Of a stretch of 64,000 bases of DNA, positions 19,692-28,297 are shown in pieces. The position numbers and the translations under genes are program-made. Below the pieces are notes generated by a model. The model saw nothing but the letters and a program-made list of their open reading frames with translations. It did no database searches and was not told the origin of the DNA. The stretch comes from Variovorax sp. Root318D1 (GTDB taxonomy: Bacteria; Pseudomonadota; Gammaproteobacteria; Burkholderiales; Burkholderiaceae_C). The first letter of the stretch is position 1. Every line of letters starts with the position of its first letter. The stretch is taken from contig NZ_LMCQ01000001.1 in NCBI RefSeq assembly GCF_001424835.1, positions 156,284-220,283 on the forward strand, read 5' to 3'.

Positions 19692-20015
19692 ATGTTCCAT
19701 TCATCGCCGGCCGGTTGGCTGGCTCTACTTTCCGCTTTCGCGGCATTGTCTGCAGCGGCGCAGCCCGCGCCGACGGTCCTGAATTACAAGTCCGCGCTCG
19801 AGGGCTACCGGCCCTTCGCCGACGAAAAACCAATTCCGTGGAAGGAGGCCAACGAAACGGTCTACCGCCGCGGCGGCTGGCAGGCCTACGCCAAGGAGGC
19901 TGCTGAGGGCACGCCGCCGGCGGCCGCCGAATCGTCCAAGGGCGCAGCAGCGGATGCACCCGCCGCACACCAGGGCCATGCGATGCCGATGCCGGCGAAG
20001 AAGGAGCAGCCATGA
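19692..20015 (+). CDS. Small secreted protein of the copper operon
   Basis: This 107-residue protein has a signal peptide (residues 1-23, ending LSAAAQ). A central block, VLNYKSALEGYRPFADEKPIPWKEANE, is often found in proteins encoded just before TolC-like genes in copper clusters. The C-terminal tail is Ala/Lys-rich with a HQGHAMPMP metal-binding-like end (His and Met). The stop overlaps the next start by four bases (ATGA), which indicates translational coupling with the outer-membrane protein. Function is not established; a periplasmic accessory role in copper export is likely. Confidence 0.8.
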   Translation: MFHSSPAGWLALLSAFAALSAAAQPAPTVLNYKSALEGYRPFADEKPIPWKEANETVYRRGGWQAYAKEAAEGTPPAAAESSKGAAADAPAAHQGHAMPMPAKKEQP

Positions 20016-21436
20016 AGCGCGCGTTGCGCCTTTCGGCTGTCGCCGTCGCGGCCGCCTTTCTTGCCGGCTGCGCTTCGGTGGGCATCGACGACGCCCTGCA
20101 GGACACGAATACGCAGGCACAGCGGTTCACCGGCGGCAAGCTCGAACTCAGCCGCACGCAAGAGCAGCGGGACCGCCGCGCAGCGCTGGCGCAGGAGCTG
20201 CTGTCCAAGCCGCTGTCGCAAGGCGACGCGGTGCAGCTCGCGCTGGCCAACAGCCCGGCGGTGCAGGCCCTGGTCGCGCAGAGCTGGGGTGAGATGGCCG
20301 CGGCCAACCAGACGGGCCGGATGCCCAACCCGATGTTCACCTTCGAGCGCATGCGCCTTGGCAGCGAACTCGAGATCGGGCGGCTGCTGTCCTTCGGCCT
20401 CGTCGATCTCATCCTGCTGCCGCAGCGCCTGTCCATCTCGCGCAGCCAGTCCGCGCAGGCCAAGGTGCAGCTCACCGGCGCCGTGGTGGATCAGGTCACG
20501 CAAGTGCGGCAGGCGTGGGTGCGCGCCGTTGCCACGCAGCAGATGCTGCAATACGCGGAGCAGGTCAACCGCTCGGCCCAAGCCAGCGCGGAACTTGCGC
20601 GCCGCATGCAGCAGATCGGCAACTTCAGCAAGCTCCAGCGCGCGCGCCAGCAGGTGTTCTATGCCGACGCGACCACGCAGCTGGCGTCCGCGCAGCATGC
20701 CGCCACCGCCGCGCGCGAGGAGCTGGTGCGTGCGTTGGGCCTGGACGATGCGCAGGCCGCACAACTGGCCTTGCCCGATCGGCTGCCCGATCTGCCCAAG
20801 GCGCCGCGCGAGCCCAAGGAAGTGGCCGCCACCGCGACCGAGCAGCGCCTGGACGTGCAGCTGGCGCGTGCGCAGCTGGACGTGGCGGGCAAGTCGCAAG
20901 GCATCAACCTGCTGTCGACCTTCATCGACGTGGAGGTGGGCGGCCGGCGCGACACGGTGTTCGACAACGCCGAAGGCACGAAGAGCACGCGGCGCGGCTT
21001 CGAGCTCGACATCCGGCTGCCGCTGTTCGACTGGGGCTCGGCGCAGCGCGATGCGCTGAACGCGCAGTCGCTGGCCGCGGCCAACCGCTACGACGCGGCG
21101 GTGCGCGGCGCCTCGTCGCAATTGCGCGAAGGCTACTCGGCGTACCGCACGGCCTACGACATTGCGCGGCACTACCGCGACGAGATCGTGCCGCTGCGCC
21201 AGTCCATGGCCGACGAGAACGTGCTTCGTTACAACGGCATGCTGATCGGCGTGTTCGAACTCTTGGCCGAAGCGCGCGACCAGATCGCCAGCGTGAGCAA
21301 CGCCATCAACGCGCAGCAGCAGTTCTGGCTGGCCGACGCCGCATTGGCTGCGTCGGAGATCGGCAAGCCGACGGCCGTGGGGGCCTCGACGGCCAGTGCG
21401 GCTGGTGAAGCCGCCTCTGCCGGTGCGGCCCACTGA
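20012..21436 (+). CDS. TolC-family outer-membrane efflux lipoprotein (CusC-like)
   Basis: This 474-residue outer-membrane factor has a lipoprotein signal with the lipobox LAGC (Cys near residue 22). It then shows the long heptad-rich helices of TolC proteins (for example the LAQELLSKPLSQGDAVQLAL and VRQAWVRAVATQQMLQYAEQ regions), present twice. It should form a trimeric channel for periplasmic copper removal. The usual partners CusA and CusB are not in this operon. It must therefore work with a pump encoded elsewhere, or serve the multicopper oxidase system differently. Confidence 0.9.
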   Translation: MKRALRLSAVAVAAAFLAGCASVGIDDALQDTNTQAQRFTGGKLELSRTQEQRDRRAALAQELLSKPLSQGDAVQLALANSPAVQALVAQSWGEMAAANQTGRMPNPMFTFERMRLGSELEIGRLLSFGLVDLILLPQRLSISRSQSAQAKVQLTGAVVDQVTQVRQAWVRAVATQQMLQYAEQVNRSAQASAELARRMQQIGNFSKLQRARQQVFYADATTQLASAQHAATAAREELVRALGLDDAQAAQLALPDRLPDLPKAPREPKEVAATATEQRLDVQLARAQLDVAGKSQGINLLSTFIDVEVGGRRDTVFDNAEGTKSTRRGFELDIRLPLFDWGSAQRDALNAQSLAAANRYDAAVRGASSQLREGYSAYRTAYDIARHYRDEIVPLRQSMADENVLRYNGMLIGVFELLAEARDQIASVSNAINAQQQFWLADAALAASEIGKPTAVGASTASAAGEAASAGAAH

Positions 21437-21474
21437 GCGCTGCGTCCGGTCCACAAAAAGACATTCGAAACGAC

Positions 21475-22890
21475 ATGACAAACAGACGCAATTTCCTGAG
21501 CGGTGCGGGTGCCATCACGGGCGCCATCGCTGCCGCGAGCGTGAGCAAGGTGGCCATGGCCGCGTTGCCCGAGCCCGTCACCCAGACGACGCCCAACACC
21601 ATGCCCCCGTTCGTGCCTTCGAGCGGACGGTCCTACAACCCCGTGGTCACGCTCAACGGATGGACGCTGCCCTGGCGCATGAACAACGGTGTGAAGGAGT
21701 TCCATCTGGTGGCCGAACCCGTGGTGCGCGAAATGGCCCCCGGCTTCAAGGCCAACCTGTGGGGCTACAACGGCCAGTCGCCCGGCCCGACCATCGAAGT
21801 GGTGGAAGGCGACAGGGTGCGGATCTTCGTGACCAACAAGCTGCCCGAGCACACCAGCGTGCATTGGCACGGCCAGCGCCTGCCCAACGGCATGGACGGC
21901 GTCTCCGGCCTCACGCAGCCGCCGATCAAGCCCGGCAAGACTTTCGTCTACGAGTTCGTCGCGCGCCGGCCCGGCACCTTCATGTACCACCCGCATGCCG
22001 ACGAGATGACGCAGATGGCGATGGGCATGATGGGTTTCTGGGTGACGCATCCGAAGGCCGAGCATCCGCTGATCGACAAGGTGGACCGCGACTTCGTGTT
22101 TCTGCTCAACGCCTACGACGTGGAGCCCGGGAGCGCCACGCCCAAGATCATGACGATGCTGGACTTCAACCTCTGGTCCTGGAACAGCCGGATCTTTCCA
22201 GGCATCGATTCGCTCAACGTCAGGTTGAACGACAAGGTGCGCATCCGCATCGGCAACCTGACGATGACGAACCACCCGATGCATCTGCACGGGCATGAAT
22301 TTCTCGTCACCGGCACTGACGGCGGGCCCACGCCCAAGAGCACGCGCCACTACGAGGTGACCACCGACGTGGCGGTTGGCCAGATGCGCCAGCTCGAATT
22401 CGTGGCCGACGAGGAGGGCGACTGGGCCTTTCATTGCCACAAGAGCCATCACACCATGAACGCGATGGGCCACGACGTGCCCACGCTGATCGGCCTCGAC
22501 CACAAGGACATGGTCAAGCAGATCACGAACCTGGTGCCCGACTACATGGTGATGGGCGAACGCGGCATGGCCGACATGGGCGAGATGGAGATGCCGATTC
22601 CCGACAACACCGCGCGAATGATGACCGGCGAAGGGCCGTTCGGATCGGTCGAGATGGGCGGCATGTTCAGCGTGGTGAAGGTGCGAAAGAACCAGAAGGC
22701 CGGGGACTATTCGAACCCCGGCTGGTTCAAGCATCCCAAAGGCACCGTCGCCTACGAATTCGATGGTTCGCTGCCCGAAACCTCGCGCCGGCGCGATGCC
22801 GGCCCAGCCGCAATGCCGGCCCAGAACATGCCCGCCAAGAACATCGAAGTGAAGGTTCGCAAGCCCGGCAGCGGCCACGCGGGGCACTGA
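21475..22890 (+). CDS. Multicopper oxidase, periplasmic (CopA/CueO-like)
   Basis: The 471-residue product has a Tat signal (RRNFLSG at residues 4-10, cleavage near AMA at 27-29), as expected for export of a folded copper enzyme. All four copper-ligand motifs are visible: HWHGQRLPNGMDG, MYHPHADEM, HPMHLHGHEF and HCHKSHH. It probably oxidises Cu(I) to the less toxic Cu(II) in the periplasm. Methionine-rich stretches (EMTQMAMGMMG and MGERGMADMGEMEMP) resemble copper-scavenging regions of CueO and CopA. It sits between the TolC-like and cupredoxin genes in the same operon. Confidence 0.93.
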   Translation: MTNRRNFLSGAGAITGAIAAASVSKVAMAALPEPVTQTTPNTMPPFVPSSGRSYNPVVTLNGWTLPWRMNNGVKEFHLVAEPVVREMAPGFKANLWGYNGQSPGPTIEVVEGDRVRIFVTNKLPEHTSVHWHGQRLPNGMDGVSGLTQPPIKPGKTFVYEFVARRPGTFMYHPHADEMTQMAMGMMGFWVTHPKAEHPLIDKVDRDFVFLLNAYDVEPGSATPKIMTMLDFNLWSWNSRIFPGIDSLNVRLNDKVRIRIGNLTMTNHPMHLHGHEFLVTGTDGGPTPKSTRHYEVTTDVAVGQMRQLEFVADEEGDWAFHCHKSHHTMNAMGHDVPTLIGLDHKDMVKQITNLVPDYMVMGERGMADMGEMEMPIPDNTARMMTGEGPFGSVEMGGMFSVVKVRKNQKAGDYSNPGWFKHPKGTVAYEFDGSLPETSRRRDAGPAAMPAQNMPAKNIEVKVRKPGSGHAGH

Positions 22891-22936
22891 GTTCACCGAC
22901 CTCTTTTTCACAACCTCCAACCCTCAGAAGGAAATC

Positions 22937-23416
22937 ATGAAACACACGTTCCGCAACACCGCCTTCGTCGCGCTTCTGGCCCTTGCGGCCGTTGGCGCCT
23001 CCGCTGCCGGCAATCACGCCGGTGGCCATGGCGACGCCGATGAAGCCATCGGCAAACCCGGCGCGGCCGCCAAGGCCACGCGAACCATCAACGTCGACAT
23101 GACCGACGGCATGCGCTTCACGCCCGCAGACGTCCGCGTGAAGCAGGGCGAGACCGTTCGCTTCGTCGTCAAGAACTCGGGGCAGCTGAAGCACGAGCTC
23201 GTGCTCGGCACCCAGAAAGAGCTCAAGGAGCACTACGAAGCCATGAAGAAGAACCCCGAGATGGAACATGCCGACCCGAACATGGTGACCCTGGCTGCCG
23301 GCAAGAGCGGCGAGATCGTGTGGCAGTTCACCAAGGCCGGCAAGGTCGATTTCGCATGCCTGCAGCCCGGCCACTACGACGCCGGCATGAAGGGCGCCGT
23401 GACGGTGGCCAAGTAA
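22937..23416 (+). CDS. Periplasmic cupredoxin (plastocyanin/azurin-like blue copper protein)
   Basis: The 159-residue product has a signal peptide (cleavage near SAA at 22-24), a His-rich linker (NHAGGHGDAD) and a cupredoxin domain. The type 1 copper ligands are visible as His86 in LKHELV and Cys141, His146 and Met151 in FACLQPGHYDAGM, with normal spacing. It would shuttle electrons or copper in the periplasm, probably partnered with the multicopper oxidase encoded just upstream. A GAAGGAAATC ribosome site precedes the ATG. Confidence 0.92.
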   Translation: MKHTFRNTAFVALLALAAVGASAAGNHAGGHGDADEAIGKPGAAAKATRTINVDMTDGMRFTPADVRVKQGETVRFVVKNSGQLKHELVLGTQKELKEHYEAMKKNPEMEHADPNMVTLAAGKSGEIVWQFTKAGKVDFACLQPGHYDAGMKGAVTVAK

Positions 23417-23446
23417 ACCCGACAAGCTTTCAGGAGATACACACCT

Positions 23447-23785
23447 ATGTCGAAGATTCGCATTTCATTCATGGCCGCCGTGGCCGCTTTGGCCTTTGCA
23501 GGCGCTGCCGTGGCGCAATCGGCCAACGCAGACGTGCCCGCCGCCAGGCAATCAGCGGCCTCTGATCTCACCGATGGCGAGATCCGCAAGGTCGACAAGG
23601 ACAACAAGAAGCTCACCATCAAGCACGGCCCGCTGAAGAGCCTGGACATGCCCAGCATGACCATGGTCTTTGCAGTGAGCGACGAGAGCGTGCTCGACAA
23701 GTTCCAGGCCGGCGACAAGGTGCGATTCGATGCTGGAAAGATGGACGGCAAGATCGTCGTCACGCGCATCGAACCCGCGCGCTGA
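23447..23785 (+). CDS. CusF-like periplasmic copper-binding protein
   Basis: This 112-residue protein has a signal peptide (ending AVAQ near residue 24) and a CusF-type OB fold. The copper ligands His60, Met71 and Met73 are present in IKHGPLKSL and MPSMTMVF. In E. coli CusF a tryptophan caps the copper site; the matching position here is Met68. This occurs in other CusF-like proteins and would give a more solvent-exposed or all-sulfur site. It is last in the operon and likely buffers Cu(I) or hands it on in the periplasm. Confidence 0.9.
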   Translation: MSKIRISFMAAVAALAFAGAAVAQSANADVPAARQSAASDLTDGEIRKVDKDNKKLTIKHGPLKSLDMPSMTMVFAVSDESVLDKFQAGDKVRFDAGKMDGKIVVTRIEPAR

Positions 23786-23816
23786 GCTTCAGTAGGTAGT
23801 CGCGCCCGCCGATGAG

Positions 23817-23850
23817 TCAAGGGTAGGGCGATTTGTGGGCCGTCCCTTGA
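23817..23850 (+). repeat. Inverted repeat after the copper operon
   Basis: TCAAGGG at 23817-23823 and CCCTTGA at 23844-23850 are exact complements around a 20-base loop. It lies 32 bases past the cusF-like stop and before the next gene. It may be a weak terminator or an operator for the following gene. Confidence 0.3.
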
Positions 23851-23925
23851 TCCTGCGCAAGCCCGCGCGCACCGGGCGCCGCCAAGATGGGCCATCGGCA
23901 CAACAGATCCTGGAGGCACTCGATC

Positions 23926-24351
23926 ATGGGCAACGACTTCACCTTCCCGTTGGCACTTTGCAAGGCGCAGTGGAGCATCGGGCTGCACGCGCTGGCAGCG
24001 CTCGAGACCTGTGGTGCGCAGAGCCTGGCGCTCGGCGCGCAATTGCTGGAGGACGCCAGCGCGAGCCGCCGCGCCGATGCCGATGCCGCATCGCGCGCCG
24101 CGGATTGGCGGGCATTGGGAATGCTGCCGACGAGCATGTTCTGGCGCGCCGTGGCGGACTGGGCGCCGCCTCTCGCGCAGGCGCCGGATCGTCGCGGTGA
24201 CGCCGTCGTTCAAGCTTTTCGCACGGCTGGCACCGACCCGCCGCGACAGGTCGTGGTGCGCGATGCCTTGCGCACGCTGGACGAAGTGCTGAATGCCCCC
24301 GGGCACCCGAGGAGGTCCGCTATCCCGCCAACGCACGCATCTCCGCAATGA
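23926..24351 (+). CDS. Uncharacterised helical protein, faintly phasin-like
   Basis: The 141-residue product is not recognised. It looks alpha-helical and amphipathic, with a segment PLALCKAQWSIGLHALAALE that resembles the start of phasin-family proteins, but the similarity is too weak for an assignment. A good GGAGG lies at 23912-23916, ten bases before ATG 23926. The C-terminal 30 residues become Pro/Ser-rich where the gene runs over the end of the convergent tartrate-dehydratase-like gene by 32 bases. It has no obvious partner. Confidence 0.55.
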   Translation: MGNDFTFPLALCKAQWSIGLHALAALETCGAQSLALGAQLLEDASASRRADADAASRAADWRALGMLPTSMFWRAVADWAPPLAQAPDRRGDAVVQAFRTAGTDPPRQVVVRDALRTLDEVLNAPGHPRRSAIPPTHASPQ

Positions 24352-25486
24352 GATCGGCCTTGCCCTCGAAGCCGATGCCCGGCAGCGGCGGCAGCGTGAC
24401 GTAGCCGTTCTGTACCTTCACGCCGTCGGGGAAGCCGCCGTAGGGCTGAAACAGGTCGGGGTAGCTCTCGTTGCCGCCGAGGCCCAGGCCTGCGGCAATG
24501 GCCAGCGACATCTGGTGGCCGCCGTGCGGGATGCAGCGCGAGGGCGACCAGCCGTTCGCTTTCAGCATGTCGAGCGTGCGCAGGTATTCGACGAGGCCGT
24601 AGCTCAGCGCGCAGTCGAACTGCAGCCAGTCGCGGTCGGGTCGCATGCCGCCGTGGCGGATGAGGTTGCGCGCGTCCTGCATCGAGAACAGGTTCTCTCC
24701 AGTGGCCATGGGGCCGGCGTACACCTCGCCGAGCTTGGCCTGCAGTTCGTAGTCGAGCGGGTCGCCGGCTTCCTCGTACCAGAAGAGCGGGTACTGCGAT
24801 AGCGCGCGGCCGTAGTCGATGGCGGTGGGCAGATCGAAGCGGCCATTGGCGTCCACGGCGAGCTGCTGGCCCGGGCCGAGGATCTTGAGCACTGACTCGA
24901 TGCGTTCGCAGTCTTCGGCGAGCGTGGCGCCGCCGATCTTCATCTTCACGACCGAGTACCCGCGCTCGAGGTAGCTGGTCATTTCGCGCTGCAGGCCTTC
25001 GACGCCCTTGCCGGGGTAGTAGTAGCCGCCCGCGGCATAGACGAATACGCGCGGGTCGGGCGTGCCGCTGCCGTAGCGCTCGGCCAGCAGCTGGTACAGC
25101 GGCTTGCCGGCGATCTTGGCGACCGCGTCCCACACGGCCATGTCGATGGTTCCCACGGCCACCGAGCGCTCGCCGTGGCCGCCGGGCTTCTCGTTGATCA
25201 TCATGCGGGCCCAGATCTTGTGCGGATCGAGGTTGTCGCCAGTTTCGTCGAGGAGCGACGCGGGCTCGGCCTCGAGAATGCGCGGCAGGAAGCGTTCACG
25301 GATCAGGCCGCCCTGGCCGTAGCGTCCGTTGGAGTTGAAGCCGTAGCCCACCACCGGCCGGCCATCGCGGATCACGTCGGTGACCACCGCAACCAGGCTC
25401 AGGGTCATCTTCGAGAAGTCGATGTAGGCGTTGCGGATGTCCGACTTGATGGGACGCGTGGACTCGAGGACGTTGACGATTTTCAT
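24320..25486 (-). CDS. tarD: D(-)-tartrate dehydratase-like enolase-superfamily enzyme
   Basis: This 388-residue member of the mandelate-racemase branch of the enolase superfamily looks very close to D-tartrate dehydratase, which turns D-tartrate into oxaloacetate. Expected catalytic residues are all present: Lys181 and Lys183 in VKMKIGG, metal ligands Asp212 (VDANGRF), Glu238 (WYEE) and Glu264 (TGEN), and His321 in CIPHGGHQM. The segments GYGFNSNGRYGQGGLIRERF and INEKPGGHGERSVAVGTIDM are family hallmarks. ATG 25486 is used. It is last in a four-gene minus-strand operon with an SDR, a Bug protein and a DapA-like enzyme. The true substrate could be another sugar acid. Confidence 0.85.
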   Translation of the reverse strand: MKIVNVLESTRPIKSDIRNAYIDFSKMTLSLVAVVTDVIRDGRPVVGYGFNSNGRYGQGGLIRERFLPRILEAEPASLLDETGDNLDPHKIWARMMINEKPGGHGERSVAVGTIDMAVWDAVAKIAGKPLYQLLAERYGSGTPDPRVFVYAAGGYYYPGKGVEGLQREMTSYLERGYSVVKMKIGGATLAEDCERIESVLKILGPGQQLAVDANGRFDLPTAIDYGRALSQYPLFWYEEAGDPLDYELQAKLGEVYAGPMATGENLFSMQDARNLIRHGGMRPDRDWLQFDCALSYGLVEYLRTLDMLKANGWSPSRCIPHGGHQMSLAIAAGLGLGGNESYPDLFQPYGGFPDGVKVQNGYVTLPPLPGIGFEGKADLIAEMRALAG

Positions 25487-25518
25487 GGTCGTTTGCAAAA
25501 AGAAGATGAGGGAAACAG

Positions 25519-26220
25519 TCAGAGGTGCAGCGACGATCCGCCGCAGATGGCGATGTCCTGGCCCGTGATGGCCGCGGCCGGCGCAGAAAGAAGGAAGGCG
25601 ACCAGCGCGGCGATCTCCGCGGGCTCGATGAGCCGGCCGATGGGCGGCAGGCGCGGTGCGCTGCCTGCGCGCGCCGGGTCCTGCAGCATCGCGGTCTGTG
25701 TTGCGCCGGGCGACACCACGTTGACGGTGACGCCGCTTGCCGCCACCTCGGCCGCCCAACTGCGCGCGAGCGCGATCAGCGCTGCCTTGGTGGCGGCGTA
25801 CTGGCCGCGGCCCGGAAGGCCTTGCGCCACACGGCTGCCGATGAACACCACGCGGCCTCGGCCGCGCGCAGCCATCGCGGGCACGATGGCATTGGCCAGC
25901 CGCGTGGCGGCGTCCACATGCAGGCGCCACATCAGTTCGCCCCCCGCATGGTCGAGCTGCCCGAGCGGTCCCACGCGCAGCACGCCGGCTGCGTGCACGA
26001 GCGCGTCGGCGTCTTGCAGTTCGGCTGCGGCACGCGCGATGGCGTCGGCCTCAGACAGGTCGACCGCCACGTGCGCGAAGCGATCGTGCGAGAGCGTCGG
26101 CGCCGCAAGGTCAAGTCCGCTCACGCGCCAGCCGCCTTCGAGCAAGTGCGATGCGATGGCGCGGCCGATGCCGCCGCTGCTGCCCGTCACGACGGCGAGC
26201 GGGGCTGTTTCATTCGACAC
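25519..26220 (-). CDS. Short-chain dehydrogenase/reductase
   Basis: This 233-residue classical SDR has the cofactor loop GSSGGIGRA, AAG near the middle, a serine in GSRVAQ and the catalytic YAATK pair. It likely oxidises or reduces a hydroxyl group of the operon's sugar-acid substrate. The start is probably GTG 26220: GAGGG lies eight bases upstream, and the gene then overlaps the Bug gene's stop by 11 bases. A TTG at 26238 is possible but lacks a good ribosome site. It sits between the transport protein and dehydratase genes. Confidence 0.87.
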   Translation of the reverse strand: MSNETAPLAVVTGSSGGIGRAIASHLLEGGWRVSGLDLAAPTLSHDRFAHVAVDLSEADAIARAAAELQDADALVHAAGVLRVGPLGQLDHAGGELMWRLHVDAATRLANAIVPAMAARGRGRVVFIGSRVAQGLPGRGQYAATKAALIALARSWAAEVAASGVTVNVVSPGATQTAMLQDPARAGSAPRLPPIGRLIEPAEIAALVAFLLSAPAAAITGQDIAICGGSSLHL

Positions 26221-27181
26221 GGATGTTGCCCTCGACAATGATCTTCTTCGAGCGCTCCATGTCGGCCTGCTGGAACTTCACGAAGTCGTCGACGCTGCCC
26301 GGCGTGAGCAGCAGCCCCTGTGCGTTCAGCGTCTCGCGCATGTCGGTGGCCAGCGCCTTGTTCACTTCGGCATTGAGCCGTTGCGTGATCGCGGCCGGCA
26401 ACTTGGCCGGGCCCCACAGGCCATACCAGCTATAGAACTCGTAGCCTGGAATGCTCTCGCCTACCGTGGGCACGTTCGGCAGGCTGGTGGCGCGCGCGGC
26501 CGAGGTGACGGCCACCACGCGCAGCATGCCGCTCTTGTGGTACTGCAGCGAGCCGAGGATCGGGTCGATGAAGCCGTCGATCTGCCCGCCGATCAAGTCC
26601 TGGAAGGCCGGTGCCGTGCCCTTGTACGGCACGATCAGGTAGTCGAGCTGGCCCGCGCGCTTGAGCAGTTCCGTCGACAGGTGGCCCGCCGAGCCGATCG
26701 AACCAACTGCGAAGGTCATCTTGCCCGGGTTCGCCTTCGCGTACGCGATGAGCGACTTGACGTCGGTGATCGGCAGGTTCTTGTTGATGGCGACCGACAG
26801 CGGCGCCTTGGCGACCAATGCCACCGGCGTGAAGTCCCTCACGATCTCGTAGGGTACCGACTTCATGGTCATGGGCGCCGTCGTGAAGGTCGAGGCGTTG
26901 AACAGCAGCGTGTAGCCGTCCGCCGGTGCCTTCGACACCACGTCGGCGCCGATCACGCCGTTGCCGCCGGGCTTGTTCTCCACGATGAAGGGTTGGCCCG
27001 TCTGGTCGCCGAGCTTCTGCGCGAGCAGGCGGCCGACGGTGTCGAGCGTGCCGCCGGGCGGAAACGGGATCACCACGCGCACCGGCCGGCTCGGCCAGGG
27101 CTGCGCCTGTGCAAAGCCTGGGGCTGCCGCGGCAAGCGCGAGGGCGGCGAACGTCGCGCGCAGGAAATGGTTGCGTTGCAT
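26210..27181 (-). CDS. Bug/TctC-family tripartite tricarboxylate transporter solute-binding protein
   Basis: The 323-residue product is a periplasmic solute receptor with a cleavable signal (about residues 1-26, ending FAQA). The Bug signatures are PWPSRPVRVVIPFPPGG at the mature N-terminus and IVENKPGGNGVIGADVV, followed by APADGYTLL. These receptors bind carboxylic acids such as tartrate, citrate or glutamate and pass them to TctA/TctB, whose genes are not in the window. The context makes a hydroxy-dicarboxylate such as tartrate a sensible ligand, by inference. Confidence 0.93.
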   Translation of the reverse strand: MQRNHFLRATFAALALAAAAPGFAQAQPWPSRPVRVVIPFPPGGTLDTVGRLLAQKLGDQTGQPFIVENKPGGNGVIGADVVSKAPADGYTLLFNASTFTTAPMTMKSVPYEIVRDFTPVALVAKAPLSVAINKNLPITDVKSLIAYAKANPGKMTFAVGSIGSAGHLSTELLKRAGQLDYLIVPYKGTAPAFQDLIGGQIDGFIDPILGSLQYHKSGMLRVVAVTSAARATSLPNVPTVGESIPGYEFYSWYGLWGPAKLPAAITQRLNAEVNKALATDMRETLNAQGLLLTPGSVDDFVKFQQADMERSKKIIVEGNIRVE

Positions 27182-27246
27182 GTCTCTTGTCTCCTTCTGG
27201 TTGTTCGGGCGAGGCACAGGCCACGCTGGGCCGTGCGCTTTTTCTC

Positions 27247-28185
27247 TCAGCGCTTCGACAGGCCGGCCTGCGCGACCGCGGCGCGCAGCGCGTCCATCTC
27301 TTGCGCATTCGGCGCTTCGGTCGGCGGGCGCACCGTGGCGTTGGCGAGCACGCCGGCCAGGTACATGCCGCCCTTCATGCGCGCATGCGCCTCGCCCGTG
27401 GGTTCGCCGCCGCCGTACACGGCGTCCTTCAGCGGCGTGATGAGGGCCTGCACCGCCATGGCCTTCTTCAGGTCGCCGGCCTTGACCGCGTTCCACAGGT
27501 CGATGATCAGTTGCGGAATGAAGGTCGCAAAACCGACCAGCGCGCCATCCACACCCTGCACCATCGAAGCCAGCAGGTACTCGTCGTGGCAGGTGAGGAT
27601 GGCCTTGGACGCGTCGGCCTCGCGGATCGCCTGAATGTCGCGGGCGTACTTGTTCATGTCGCGCTGGCCGACCTTGAAGGCCTGCAGGTAGGGCAGGCGA
27701 GCCAGCTCGGCCAGCAGCTGCGACGAATATGAAGCGCGGGTCCAGGCCGGGTACACGTGGCAGACCAGGTCCAGTTCCGGCGCGGCGCGGTGAATGGCCT
27801 CGAAGTACTGCAGCGCATGGCCCGGCGTGAAGCCGAAGCGCAGCCAATGGTGCGGCGGCATCACGTCGAGCGCCACGGCGCCGGCGGCTGCAGCGGCACG
27901 CGCATGCTCGGCGGCTTCGGCCAGGCCCTCGCACACGATCGACGAGATCACCGGCGTGCGGCCGCGCAGCTCGTCGGCCACGATGCGGGTCACCTCGGCG
28001 CGCTCGGCCGGGGTGAGCGAGAACACCTCGCCGGTGTGGCCGTTGGTCATGATCGCCACCACGCCGTCATGGCCGGCGAGCCAGGAAGCGAGCTTGCGCA
28101 GCGCCGGCTCGTCGATGCGGTGATCGGTGGTGAACGGGCAGGAAATGGCGGGGATGATCCCGCGATAATTCGCGATGGAAGGCAT
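27247..28185 (-). CDS. Dihydrodipicolinate synthase/N-acetylneuraminate lyase (DapA/NAL) family protein
   Basis: This 312-residue class I aldolase-family enzyme has the Schiff-base Lys171 in LQAFKVGQRD and the conserved Tyr145 in CHVYPAWTR. GHTGEVFSLTPAERAEV is the usual N-terminal signature. ATG 28185 is chosen because GGAG lies upstream at good distance. The family includes lysine-biosynthetic DapA and many catabolic aldolases and dehydratases; linkage to a tartrate-dehydratase-like gene and a Bug receptor points to the catabolic type. It is the promoter-proximal gene of the minus-strand operon and faces its probable LysR regulator. Confidence 0.88.
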   Translation of the reverse strand: MPSIANYRGIIPAISCPFTTDHRIDEPALRKLASWLAGHDGVVAIMTNGHTGEVFSLTPAERAEVTRIVADELRGRTPVISSIVCEGLAEAAEHARAAAAAGAVALDVMPPHHWLRFGFTPGHALQYFEAIHRAAPELDLVCHVYPAWTRASYSSQLLAELARLPYLQAFKVGQRDMNKYARDIQAIREADASKAILTCHDEYLLASMVQGVDGALVGFATFIPQLIIDLWNAVKAGDLKKAMAVQALITPLKDAVYGGGEPTGEAHARMKGGMYLAGVLANATVRPPTEAPNAQEMDALRAAVAQAGLSKR

Positions 28186-28231
28186 GCAGTGTCTCCGTTG
28201 TGGTTCAAGGTGCAGGAATGGGTGCATCTTT

Positions 28232-28244
28232 TGCCGACGGGGCA
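28232..28244. promoter_or_regulatory. LysR-type T-N11-A box
   Basis: TGCCGACGGGGCA is a T-N11-A motif with TGCC/GGCA arms. It sits in the 112-base gap between the divergent DapA-like and LysR genes, about where such regulators bind. The assignment rests on motif and position only. Confidence 0.4.
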
Positions 28245-28297
28245 GGCGCCGTCCAATACTCGAATCGCATACAACTATTCAACCGATCGCGCAGCGC

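Noticed and set aside
25175..27634. Plus-strand open frame of 819 codons
   Set aside because: Opposes the tartrate-type operon, whose genes have clear motifs; no domain of its own.
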